Source of the DNA: DASUFH01 sp036274645 | GTDB taxonomy: Bacteria > Acidobacteriota > Terriglobia > 20CM-2-55-15 | Reading direction: 5' to 3' | NCBI GenBank assembly: GCA_036274645.1 | Contig: DASUFH010000242.1 | Span: 1 to 12,600 of the forward strand | DNA length: 12,600 bases | Shown here: positions 1-6,567 of the stretch, one piece after another | Numbering within the stretch: position 1 is the first letter of the stretch | How the letters are laid out: each line of letters begins with the position of its first letter | The notes under the pieces: model-generated | What the model was told of the DNA's origin: nothing | The model's input: only the letters and a program-made list of their open reading frames with translations | The model's database searches: none | Position numbers and translations under genes: made by a program

Positions 1-2250
1 ACCACGTCCCGCGCCGGCTCCGCCGCCGCGAGCGCCGCCACGACCACCACCGGCGCCACCGCCGGCGCTGATATTCATACGCCCGACATCGCCCTTGCAC
101 AGCGCAGCGTTCCAGGTGGGCTTGATCTCACAGGCCTGGTCGTCAGTTGCGATGCTGTCGTTGACGCCGTCGTTGATGAGAACGTAGGCATTGGGACCAG
201 CGCCGAGAGAGCCGTCCCTGTCGCGGATCGCCGCGGTCTTGTAGGCCGAGCCGTTACCGGTGTCGTTGGCCCACTTACGCTCCGTCGTCGGAGGGAAATA
301 CACCGGCTTGGCGTGATCGAAGCTCACCTTCTCGATGGAGTTGTTGGAGCTGACCCCGAAGCTTGCGAACAGCAGGACACCGATCGCTCCGGTCTTGCGG
401 GTGGCGTTGTCCTCGAAGTTCACGAATTTGGTGTTCACCACGTCATGACGATTATCGTAGTACTCGTAGCCGCGGATCGGGAAATCCGGAATTGCCGTCT
501 TCGGCACGGTGCGACCGTAAGCCTTCTCCGCGTCAGTCGCGGGATTGCCGACATTCTCGGTTTCACCCACGAACAGCGAGTCAACGACCCTTGACGTATA
601 GGGGTCGCCAACACTGGCGCCACCGCCCAGGCCAGACGCCTGCGTATAGCCGATGGCGTTGTCCGCCGACTTATAGTTCCTGATTGTGCGCATTTCACCG
701 CGACCCCAGAAGCCGCCATTGCGGTTCTTGTAGGCGGTGAGATCCTCGAAAACCTGTTCCACAATCGCGCTGCGCGAGTCTGTGGGGTTTTCGCGTGAGA
801 CATGCATGTTGCCGGTCACGCCGAAGGTGTTGTTGGCCCCGTTGAAGTTCCGGTCGAACATGAACCCATCGTAGTTCGAGTGGGCGGTGTTGCCCTTGAA
901 CTCGCGGAGTCTCATGTTGCGCGGGAAAGTGTTCCTGCTGATCTCCGTGCCCTCGAACTTCCCATTCGGGTGCTCCGGCAACGACATCCAGAAGCCGTTC
1001 GCGTCGGAACCCGCGGCCACGTTGTCGCGCCAGGTGTTGTCCGGGTTGGTCATCCAGAAGCTTGCCACCGTGTTGTCCGATGGCAGCAGCACATCCTTGG
1101 AGGACTGGCCATTGGTTCGAGGTCCCTCGCCGGTCGCGGAGAGGTTGGTCGGGACGCACGCTTTGCTCGTATGGCACTTGGTCTGGATCGCCAGGTTGTG
1201 AACAATCTCGTTGCCGTGCTCGACGCCGTCTTCCATGAAGAAGCAGTGACCGACGGTGTTGTAGGTCACGTTGTTCTCAACGCGCAGGAAATTCGTGCCA
1301 TGCATGGTCACGCAGCGGTTGTAGGTGTCGTGGAAGGCAGCGTTCTTAACGTACTGCCCTTGCGCATCGCCGATCAGATGCCAGTGGATCGGATACCGGG
1401 CAAGAGTCAGGTTCTGCCCCATTCGATTGAACTCGACACCCTCGACAAACATCTTGCTCCCGTTCATCGCCATCACGTGCCCGCCCTGGAAGGACTCCGC
1501 CGCGTCGGCCGATGCCTGGATTTTGATATTGCGCGTCAGCAAACCGACTTCGCCGCGTTCATCCACACCGAAGGTGATCTTGCCGAAGTGCATGTAGTCC
1601 AGTTTCGTGTTGAGCGTGATCGTGTTTCCACTGATGGCGGAAATCGTTCGCCGCTCGGCCTGCCGGGGATTGAAATCCGTGGAGGCGAGGACGATCTCGT
1701 CACCGACCTTCCAGCCGGCGGCATCCAGGACCTCGATCGAGGCGCTGCCGGCCGTGGCGGTCTTGGCCAGCTTGGTCCAGGCGTTCTTCCGATCGCCGTG
1801 CAGATTCAGGGTTCCGCCCATGAGCATGACGCCGCGGTCACCCATCTCCATCATGTCTTCGTCTTTGACGTTGTTGATGAGGGTAATTGTCGCCTTGCGC
1901 GTATGGGGCCTGGCGGCGGTTCCGATCTCCAGTTCCCCGTCGTGCACCATGACCCACTCGGAGGTCAGCTCCAGGTCGGCATTATCCGAGAAGCTGAGTT
2001 TGCCTTCGATCGTCAAGCCGTTCAACGCCGGCGGACTGACGTCGAGGACCACTTCCTTGCCTTTTTCAATCGTGACCTTGTCGCCTGCAACTGGCACCTT
2101 GCGCCCTGGCCAGGTGGCAGGATCAGACCAGCGCGACTGGCTCGCCCCCGGCGAACCTTGTTGCTGAGCCGCCTTCACGACAGCGAATGCGCTGACGAGC
2201 AGGGATGCTGAAATCACCGACATAAGAAGGAACGAACGCTTCTTCCTCAC
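1..2250 (-). CDS. Secreted G8-domain / parallel beta-helix protein, CEMIP/TMEM2-like (C-terminus off the left edge)
   Basis: An uninterrupted minus-strand frame runs from a GTG at 2250 to the window edge: 750 codons with no stop. GTG is chosen because GGAGG (2259-2263) lies 8 nt upstream and the nearer ATG at 2256 hits a stop at once. Residues 1-27 form a signal peptide (KKR, hydrophobic core, cleavage near VKA|AQQ), so the protein is exported. A G8-type domain begins at WSDPATWPG (41-49) and extends to about residue 160. Beta-helix-like sequence follows, with YPIHWH at 286-291 and GHCFFMEDG at 334-342. These two motifs closely match the family of animal CEMIP (KIAA1199) and CEMIP2 (TMEM2), which depolymerise hyaluronan; fibrocystin (PKHD1) shares the architecture. 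The visible end (about 724-750) is Gly/Arg/Ala-rich. A polysaccharide-active extracellular role is an inference; the substrate is unknown. Confidence 0.85.
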   Translation of the reverse strand, partial: MRKKRSFLLMSVISASLLVSAFAVVKAAQQQGSPGASQSRWSDPATWPGRKVPVAGDKVTIEKGKEVVLDVSPPALNGLTIEGKLSFSDNADLELTSEWVMVHDGELEIGTAARPHTRKATITLINNVKDEDMMEMGDRGVMLMGGTLNLHGDRKNAWTKLAKTATAGSASIEVLDAAGWKVGDEIVLASTDFNPRQAERRTISAISGNTITLNTKLDYMHFGKITFGVDERGEVGLLTRNIKIQASADAAESFQGGHVMAMNGSKMFVEGVEFNRMGQNLTLARYPIHWHLIGDAQGQYVKNAAFHDTYNRCVTMHGTNFLRVENNVTYNTVGHCFFMEDGVEHGNEIVHNLAIQTKCHTSKACVPTNLSATGEGPRTNGQSSKDVLLPSDNTVASFWMTNPDNTWRDNVAAGSDANGFWMSLPEHPNGKFEGTEISRNTFPRNMRLREFKGNTAHSNYDGFMFDRNFNGANNTFGVTGNMHVSRENPTDSRSAIVEQVFEDLTAYKNRNGGFWGRGEMRTIRNYKSADNAIGYTQASGLGGGASVGDPYTSRVVDSLFVGETENVGNPATDAEKAYGRTVPKTAIPDFPIRGYEYYDNRHDVVNTKFVNFEDNATRKTGAIGVLLFASFGVSSNNSIEKVSFDHAKPVYFPPTTERKWANDTGNGSAYKTAAIRDRDGSLGAGPNAYVLINDGVNDSIATDDQACEIKPTWNAALCKGDVGRMNISAGGGAGGGRGGARGGGAGAGRG

Positions 2251-2258
2251 GACATGAA

Positions 2259-2263
2259 CCTCC
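2259..2263 (-). promoter_or_regulatory. Ribosome binding site of the G8 gene
   Basis: GGAGG on the minus strand, 8 nt before the GTG at 2250. It decides the start: the ATG in between (2256-2254) is followed immediately by TCG and a TGA stop. Confidence 0.75.
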
Positions 2264-2296
2264 GATACTTGAAAATGATCCCAAAACCTGGCGGCA

Positions 2297-2325
2297 AAGA
2301 TATCGTGAACGGGTAGGCGTTTCAA
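2297..2325 (-). promoter_or_regulatory. Sigma70-like promoter for the G8 gene
   Basis: On the minus strand, TTGAAA (2325-2320) and TATCTT (2302-2297) are separated by exactly 17 nt. They match the -35 and -10 consensus at 5/6 and 4/6. Transcription would start near 2290, leaving a leader of about 40 nt. Together with the hairpin just upstream, this suggests the G8 gene is transcribed separately from the preceding gene. Confidence 0.5.
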
Positions 2326-2333
2326 GCAACAAC

Positions 2334-2369
2334 GGGGGCCTGGAACAGACTATGCGCTTCCAGCCCCCC
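2334..2369 (-). terminator. Hairpin terminator after the DUF8021-like gene
   Basis: The arms are 2334-2345 and 2358-2369: five G-C pairs, one C-C mismatch, then six pairs (CTGGAA/TTCCAG), closing a 12-nt loop. The hairpin begins 5 nt after the stop codon of the 2375-3334 gene. On the minus strand it is followed by a moderately T-rich run (GTTGTTGCTTG), which fits an intrinsic terminator, although the run is not a clean poly-T. Confidence 0.5.
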
Positions 2370-2374
2370 GTCGG

Positions 2375-3334
2375 TCACTGCTGTCCACCTGGTCCCCGTT
2401 GTCCACCTTGGCCGCGTTGTCCACCTTGGCCGCGTTGTCCACCTTGGCCTCGCTGTGCGCCTTGTCCCCGCTGTCCACCCGGGGTTCCTCTCCCACAGCC
2501 TGCCGTCGTGCAAACCGTGACCTCGTGGATGTAGCGATTCTTGCCGCCCTCAACCCGAAACATCTGGCTGGCCGGGGTCCCCGGGTCGGTTGGCAATCCG
2601 GCATCGATCCAGGGGAAGTTGTGGAAGATGACAACGGCGCCAAAGTTCTCGTCAATGACGTAGCGGCGGTTGCCCACGTTGAGCTTCTGCGGGAACGCCC
2701 CCATGGTGCACGTCTGGCCCTCCGGGTTCCGGGCGGCCGTGCTCATGCGGCCTTCGAGCCGGGAGCAGGGCGTGCCATGCGGCACCGGGAGCTCCGGGTT
2801 CCCCCAGTTGTCCAGGTACGCGTCGGCCGCCGCCTGGATGACCGCTCGCGTGTCGCGCTTGTCCCTGGGGATCTCGTCCCACTTCTCGCTCCGCGTGGTG
2901 GCAAGGTGCTCGGCCGCTCCGAATACCCAGTCCCCCTCGTCCGTCACCACCGACTCCATCTTCGACACCTGCCCTTTCTCGGTCGCCTCCATGCGCGTGT
3001 GGATCACGTACGGGTGCGGGTCCGTGGCCGCCACCAACTCCGTGAAGGTGACGCATTGGGTCGTGTCGTGGAAGCTGCGCGTGAAGTCGACCTTCAAGGG
3101 TCCGGCCAGCACGCCCTTGGCAACGTCCATGGCCTTGTCGTTCTCCGCGTATGACGCGCCGGCTGCGAGGGGCAGCAGGGTGGCGTTCCCGGCCGTTTGG
3201 GCCTTGACATACGTGTCGGCCAGCTTCTGGAGCGTCTCACGGGCGCATTCCGCCCTGGCATTTGACGCGAAGGCCAGGCCCGCGAGGGCGATCAAGCAGG
3301 ACGTGATGGCGACTCTTATTCCTTCTCTTTTCAT
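2375..3334 (-). CDS. Secreted DUF8021-like (possibly NTF2-fold) protein with GQRGQG-repeat tail
   Basis: This is a 319-residue exported protein. The ATG at 3334 has AGGGG (3343-3347) 8 nt upstream and opens a signal peptide (1-28, cleavage near ARA|EC). The body has two similar-sized halves. The first (about 30-150) starts with a helical ETLQKLADTYVKA segment. The second (about 160-275) has DAYLDNWGNP, VPHGTPCSRLEGR, NRRYVIDENFGAVVIF and SQMFRVEGGK. From memory, that second pattern resembles DUF8021, a domain of unknown function in secreted fungal and bacterial proteins. Six cysteines in the body suggest disulfides outside the cytoplasm. Residues about 284-319 are tandem Gly-Gln-Arg repeats of 6 residues, written by an 18-nt DNA repeat. 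A 198-nt gap separates it from the gene upstream, so membership of that operon is uncertain. The biochemical role is unknown. Confidence 0.85.
   Translation of the reverse strand: MKREGIRVAITSCLIALAGLAFASNARAECARETLQKLADTYVKAQTAGNATLLPLAAGASYAENDKAMDVAKGVLAGPLKVDFTRSFHDTTQCVTFTELVAATDPHPYVIHTRMEATEKGQVSKMESVVTDEGDWVFGAAEHLATTRSEKWDEIPRDKRDTRAVIQAAADAYLDNWGNPELPVPHGTPCSRLEGRMSTAARNPEGQTCTMGAFPQKLNVGNRRYVIDENFGAVVIFHNFPWIDAGLPTDPGTPASQMFRVEGGKNRYIHEVTVCTTAGCGRGTPGGQRGQGAQRGQGGQRGQGGQRGQGGQRGPGGQQ
2379..2484 (-). repeat. 18-nt tandem repeat encoding the GQRGQG tail
   Basis: About 5.5 units of 18 nt. Units at 2397-2414, 2415-2432 and 2433-2450 are nearly identical, while flanking units at 2379-2396, 2451-2468 and 2469-2484 are more diverged. 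The period is a multiple of 3, so copy-number changes keep the frame. The near identity of the central units implies recent slippage or expansion. Confidence 0.85.
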
Positions 3335-3381
3335 TTACGCATCCCCTAACCAGGTTCTTTGGCGCCTATGGTATGCCGATT

Positions 3382-3424
3382 TGCCTACGCTGAAAAAGAA
3401 AAAGGCTCGCGCGTTGCGTAGGCA
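3382..3424. repeat. 9-bp inverted repeat upstream of the DUF8021-like gene
   Basis: TGCCTACGC (3382-3390) and GCGTAGGCA (3416-3424) are perfect inverted copies around a 25-nt centre containing two A5 tracts on the plus strand. They lie 48-90 nt upstream of the start at 3334. This could be an operator for a dimeric regulator or a weak hairpin in the leader; nothing shows which. The rest of the 198-nt gap (3335-3532) holds no recognisable gene. Confidence 0.4.
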
Positions 3425-3532
3425 GGCTGAACCGGGCGCGCAGACGGTTTTGTAGCTACGACAGCGCCGCCGTTCCATCGGCTTCAATAGGGCTGCGTAC
3501 ATGGGCCACTCGGACGCTCCGCCGGCGATCGC

Positions 3533-5023
3533 TCATCGCCGGCACACGACCTTCGACAGCGCGAGGCCTTCACCCTCCACGCGCATGCAGGTTGGCCGAT
3601 AGCGGTCGCGCACGTAATACGCGTTCTCGAAGTCCTCCTCGCGCGGATTCTCCATGCAGTCGTATTCAAAAGGGTGCCTGGCGGCGCTTCGTTTCCAGCT
3701 CCTCCTGATGGTGAAGGGACCATCGTAGTATTCGGAATCCGTGATCGTGACTTCGATGTCGAGACTGCTGCCGTCCGCGGAAGGCGTCATCCGCTCCACG
3801 GTGTGTAACCAGGGACTGGTCGGCTGTCCGCGCGCATCCAGTTCCGCATAGCCGTTGAACCCCAGAGTATCGACCACCAGCGTCTTGCCCTCCCAGTTTC
3901 CCACCGAGTCCCCGACGTAGCTGGACTCCAGGTTGTCGGGATGAGTGGCGTTCATGCGGACGCGTCGAACCATACGGGGCATTTCGAAAAGAATCGTGAG
4001 TTCTTCCGGGGACTGCAGGATGAGGATTTTCTCGCGCGGCATGGTCATGGTGGACACCGCGCCGGGCCGGCAGGACGTCCAGGCCGTGTGCATAATCTGG
4101 CCGTTGCGCATCGCCGCGGCCCCGCGATCCACCATGTCTCTACCGGCTTTTGAAAGGGGCGCTTCGGGCACCATGAATCCGAAAGTTTTCGGCTCCCACA
4201 TTCCGGAGAATCGCGGCGCTGTCGCTGCGTTATCCGAGGCGATGCCGGACGGCGCATCCTTCGGCCGCGGCGCGGCGGCCGGCGACCTTGCCCCTAGCAC
4301 CGCGGGCTGGCCGTCGGCAATCCGGTCCGGGCAGACGTCATCGGTGACTCGCGCCGCCGCGTCTCGATGGAAATACAACACCGATTCCCATGCCTTCGTG
4401 AAGGTATCCGGGTCTTCGATTCTGAAGCGGTCCTCCAGCCTCCCATCATCGAGGACGCGCAACCGCTCCGTCAGCGTCATCTGCTCCGAATGCGGCATTC
4501 CCGCCGCATCCAGCACGGTGGCGTCGATCAGGCCGACGGTGCGAATGACCAGCGTATCGCCCTCCCAATGGCCCACCGGAAAACCCATCGTCAGCGGCAG
4601 AGGTGGATCCACGACGCCGCCGGCCATATCGACCGTGCGGTGCCAGCGATACCAGCCATGGATGAACGCCATGAAATCGCCGTCGCGGCGTATCTCGAAT
4701 GGATAAGGCATCGTGAGGATGCGTGGCATGCCGGGACCTGCGCACCACGTGGTCTGGTCGAAGGACGTGTCGCCGGTCTCCCGAAGCCGCCTGCGCTCGG
4801 CATACACCTTCGCCGCCGCTTCGTTCAGTGGCGGAGTCGATCCGTCCACGGTAACGAGTTGCTGGGGCGCCGCGTCCGGAACCCAGATCCCGTTCAGCGA
4901 ATCCGGACCGGCCGCCGTCGCGCCGACGGTCGCTCCCGCGATTCGCGCGGCCATTCCGGCGATGCAGATCAGGAGGACAGGCAGAATTAGCGCTGACCAG
5001 TTACGCGAATTTCTCGGCTGCAT
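3533..5023 (-). CDS. Secreted or anchored protein with two tandem WEGDTLV-type modules, function unknown
   Basis: 496 residues. The start at 5023 is supported by GGGAG (5032-5036) 8 nt upstream, next to the stop of the preceding gene. Residues 11-36 are hydrophobic and form a signal peptide or N-terminal anchor. Two homologous modules follow. Module 1 (about 44-220) contains LNGIWVPD, CAGPGMPRILTMPYPFEI, HWEGDTLVIRTVGL and a LTERLRVLDDGRLEDRF strand region. Module 2 (about 272-446) contains FSGMWEPKT, a CRPG-to-MPREKILIL stretch, NWEGKTLVVDTLGF and HTVERMTPSADG. They are joined by an Ala/Pro-rich linker (about 238-270). A Cys-containing tail (CMENPREED, TCMRVEG, VVCRR) follows. Proteins with a GxWEGDTLVV motif are, from memory, common in Acidobacteriota and often sit next to DUF6152 genes, as here. 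I know of no assigned biochemical function; a beta-rich extracytoplasmic fold is an inference. Confidence 0.85.
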   Translation of the reverse strand: MQPRNSRNWSALILPVLLICIAGMAARIAGATVGATAAGPDSLNGIWVPDAAPQQLVTVDGSTPPLNEAAAKVYAERRRLRETGDTSFDQTTWCAGPGMPRILTMPYPFEIRRDGDFMAFIHGWYRWHRTVDMAGGVVDPPLPLTMGFPVGHWEGDTLVIRTVGLIDATVLDAAGMPHSEQMTLTERLRVLDDGRLEDRFRIEDPDTFTKAWESVLYFHRDAAARVTDDVCPDRIADGQPAVLGARSPAAAPRPKDAPSGIASDNAATAPRFSGMWEPKTFGFMVPEAPLSKAGRDMVDRGAAAMRNGQIMHTAWTSCRPGAVSTMTMPREKILILQSPEELTILFEMPRMVRRVRMNATHPDNLESSYVGDSVGNWEGKTLVVDTLGFNGYAELDARGQPTSPWLHTVERMTPSADGSSLDIEVTITDSEYYDGPFTIRRSWKRSAARHPFEYDCMENPREEDFENAYYVRDRYRPTCMRVEGEGLALSKVVCRR

Positions 5024-5039
5024 GGATACCGCTCCCTTC

Positions 5040-5468
5040 CTACTTCTTGTCCGCGATGGGCGGAGCGGCTGGAGCTCTTACCTGAGCTGCCACCCCCTTG
5101 AGCTGCTTGCCATCGGCAAACGTCAGGACACGGAGTGTTCCGTAGGGTTTGCCATTCCGGGCGGGCGCCAGGTTCATCGTGACCACATCGCCAGGCTTGA
5201 CGCTGTCCTTGCGCCAGCCAAGGTTGATGTTGAGGCTCGGCGAACCGATCTCCACCGACCACTGAATCTTTTCTCCCGGCGGCCCCTCCACGAGCAACTG
5301 GACGAATGAGTGAGGATTGGTCCACTGGACCTCCTTGACAACGCCCTTGATGGTCACTTCCCTGGTGTAGTCGAATTCGGCCGTCGAGTGGTGCGCCAGC
5401 GCCGTGCCCAGCGTCAGCGCTGCAGCCGTGATTGCCACCGACCACTGACGCCGTGGAATTAATCTCAT
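5040..5468 (-). CDS. DUF6152-family secreted protein
   Basis: A 142-residue protein with a clear signal peptide (1-25, cleavage near ALA|HHS). The mature chain has the DUF6152 pattern: AHHS at the new N-terminus, an EVTIKGVVKEVQWTNPHSF strand pair (37-55), EIGSPSLNINLGW (73-85), then SVKPGDVVTM and LTFADGKQL. The fold is probably a small beta-barrel in the periplasm or outside the cell. The family's role is not established. The start is the ATG at 5468 with GGGGAGG (5473-5479) 4 nt upstream. The gene ends 16 nt before the two-module WEGDTLV protein, whose ribosome site abuts its stop, so the two are very likely co-transcribed and probably work together. It is the first gene of the minus-strand run. 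Confidence 0.88.
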   Translation of the reverse strand: MRLIPRRQWSVAITAAALTLGTALAHHSTAEFDYTREVTIKGVVKEVQWTNPHSFVQLLVEGPPGEKIQWSVEIGSPSLNINLGWRKDSVKPGDVVTMNLAPARNGKPYGTLRVLTFADGKQLKGVAAQVRAPAAPPIADKK

Positions 5469-5508
5469 CTTGCCTCCCCGTTCCGATCAAAGGTCGTTCG
5501 TGCGGCCA

Positions 5509-5514
5509 AGTATA
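5509..5514 (-). promoter_or_regulatory. Possible -10 element for the DUF6152 operon
   Basis: TATACT on the minus strand is a 5/6 match to a -10 box. It would start transcription near 5502 with a leader of about 34 nt. No convincing -35 hexamer lies 16-18 nt further upstream, so the call rests on one box. The surrounding divergent region (5469-5730, 262 nt) otherwise holds no gene I can support. Confidence 0.35.
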
Positions 5515-5719
5515 CTCTCTCCGCGGCGGGTCGCGATTACGGTCGATGGCCGGAACAATCCCGCCGCGCCATTTTGCGGCGGCGCCCGCCCTCCCTTTGC
5601 AGCGCCGAGGAAAGTCGCCGGGCTTGCAGCGAGGCCGCGCCGCCCGCAGACGAATGTCCTCTCGCTCCGATTCTTCGTTTCAAAGGGGGTATCTTGCGTC
5701 ATTCTCAGACGCGTTCTGC

Positions 5720-5725
5720 TATCTT
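5720..5725 (+). promoter_or_regulatory. Possible -10 element giving a leaderless transcript
   Basis: TATCTT ends 5 nt before the ATG at 5731. Transcription from this box would begin at or next to the start codon. A second TATCTT is at 5690-5695. Neither has a good -35: TTGCGT (5694-5699) is 20 nt from the downstream box. No purine-rich ribosome site lies in the 20 nt before 5731. Confidence 0.3.
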
Positions 5726-5730
5726 AATTC

Positions 5731-6567
5731 ATGCATCTTCGCGCTGGTTTTGAACTCGTCTACAACTTCCCTCAACCCACTCCCGTAATTCTCGTAGTGA
5801 ATGTCCACGATTCCCGGGTTTCCGACATGCTCGTTCCGGATGTGCTCGTCACCGAGCCCGCTATTCCCATCGCGGTTTACCGCGATGCGTTTGGAAACCA
5901 ATGCAAACGCGTGCTTGCCCCTGCCGGCCGGATCCGCCTCTCGACCGATTGCGTGATCAGCGATGAAGGTCTTGCCGATGCGATGGTCGTGACGGCGCGC
6001 CAGGATTCCGTGGAGGATTTGCCGAAAGACGCGCTCGTGTTTCTGCTGGGAAGCCGCTACTGCGAGACCGACAGGCTTTCCGACATGGCGTGGCGGCTCT
6101 TTGGTCAGATCCTGCCGGGATTCCCACGTGTCCAGGCCATCTGCGACTACGTTCATCGGCATATTGAATTCAACTACCAGAACGCGCTCGCGACCCGCAG
6201 CGCCTTCGAGGCCCTCAACGACCGCACCGGTGTTTGCCGCGACTATGCGCATCTGGCGATCGCATTGTGCCGTTCGATGAATATTCCGGCCCGCTACTGC
6301 ACCGGCTACCTGAGCGATGTGGGAACGCCGCCGCCATACGCGGTGGGGGACTTTGCCGCATGGTTTGAGGCCTGGATCGGAGGCGCCTGGCATACCTTCG
6401 ATCCCCGCAATAATGTGCCCCGGATGGGCCGTGTTCTGATGGCGCGGGGACGCGACGCGTGCGACGTTGCCATCGCCACGACGTTCGGACCGAACGTGCT
6501 CGAGAGTTTCAGAGTCTGGACCGACGAGCTTCCCATGAGCGCAATCGGCTCCATGGCGGGCGCGTGA
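5731..6567 (+). CDS. Transglutaminase-like protein A, cytoplasmic, catalytic His apparently replaced
   Basis: 278 residues with no signal peptide or membrane segment. Residues 1-80 are a beta-rich N-terminal region (MHLRAGFELVYNFPQPTP; VLAPAGRIRLSTD). The transglutaminase core (about 135-235) has the nucleophile motif TGVCRDYAHLAIALC with Cys169, then IPARYCTGYL, DFAAWFEAW (207-215) and WHTFDPRNN with Asp224. Aligned to its neighbour's THAW, the position expected to hold the catalytic His is Ala209. The C-terminus (MARGRDACDVAIATTFGPN, FRVWTDEL) is typical of this bacterial family. The N-terminus matches family members I recall, which supports the ATG at 5731 despite the absence of a ribosome site. 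The stop overlaps the next start (GTGA). The family includes proteases and other enzymes that act on peptide bonds through a Cys-His-Asp triad; the activity here is uncertain. Confidence 0.88.
   Translation: MHLRAGFELVYNFPQPTPVILVVNVHDSRVSDMLVPDVLVTEPAIPIAVYRDAFGNQCKRVLAPAGRIRLSTDCVISDEGLADAMVVTARQDSVEDLPKDALVFLLGSRYCETDRLSDMAWRLFGQILPGFPRVQAICDYVHRHIEFNYQNALATRSAFEALNDRTGVCRDYAHLAIALCRSMNIPARYCTGYLSDVGTPPPYAVGDFAAWFEAWIGGAWHTFDPRNNVPRMGRVLMARGRDACDVAIATTFGPNVLESFRVWTDELPMSAIGSMAGA

Noticed and set aside
802..2211. Long plus-strand open frame of 469 codons
   Set aside because: It is antisense to the G8/beta-helix gene, whose frame has a signal peptide, ribosome site and clear family motifs. 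The antisense translation has no recognisable domain and arises from GC-rich codon structure.
2379..2484. CRISPR-like array
   Set aside because: The 18-nt units are directly adjacent without spacers, stay in frame with a coding tail and encode Gly-Gln-Arg repeats.
2399..3455. Plus-strand frames opposite the DUF8021-like gene
   Set aside because: The minus-strand gene has a signal peptide, ribosome site and coherent motifs; the opposite frames show Ser/Arg-rich noise.
3524..3540. 6-bp hairpin overlapping the stop of the WEGDTLV gene as a terminator
   Set aside because: The stem is short, overlaps the coding end and is not followed by a T-run. It is too weak to call.
3945..4990. Plus-strand frames opposite the two-module WEGDTLV gene
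   Set aside because: They show no family resemblance and no ribosome site, and overlap a gene with an internally duplicated, clearly selected sequence.
6459..6563. Upstream ATG start for transglutaminase B
   Set aside because: The extra 35 residues lie inside gene A, are Arg-rich noise and precede the conserved N-terminal domain. The GTG at 6564 with the GTGA overlap fits better.
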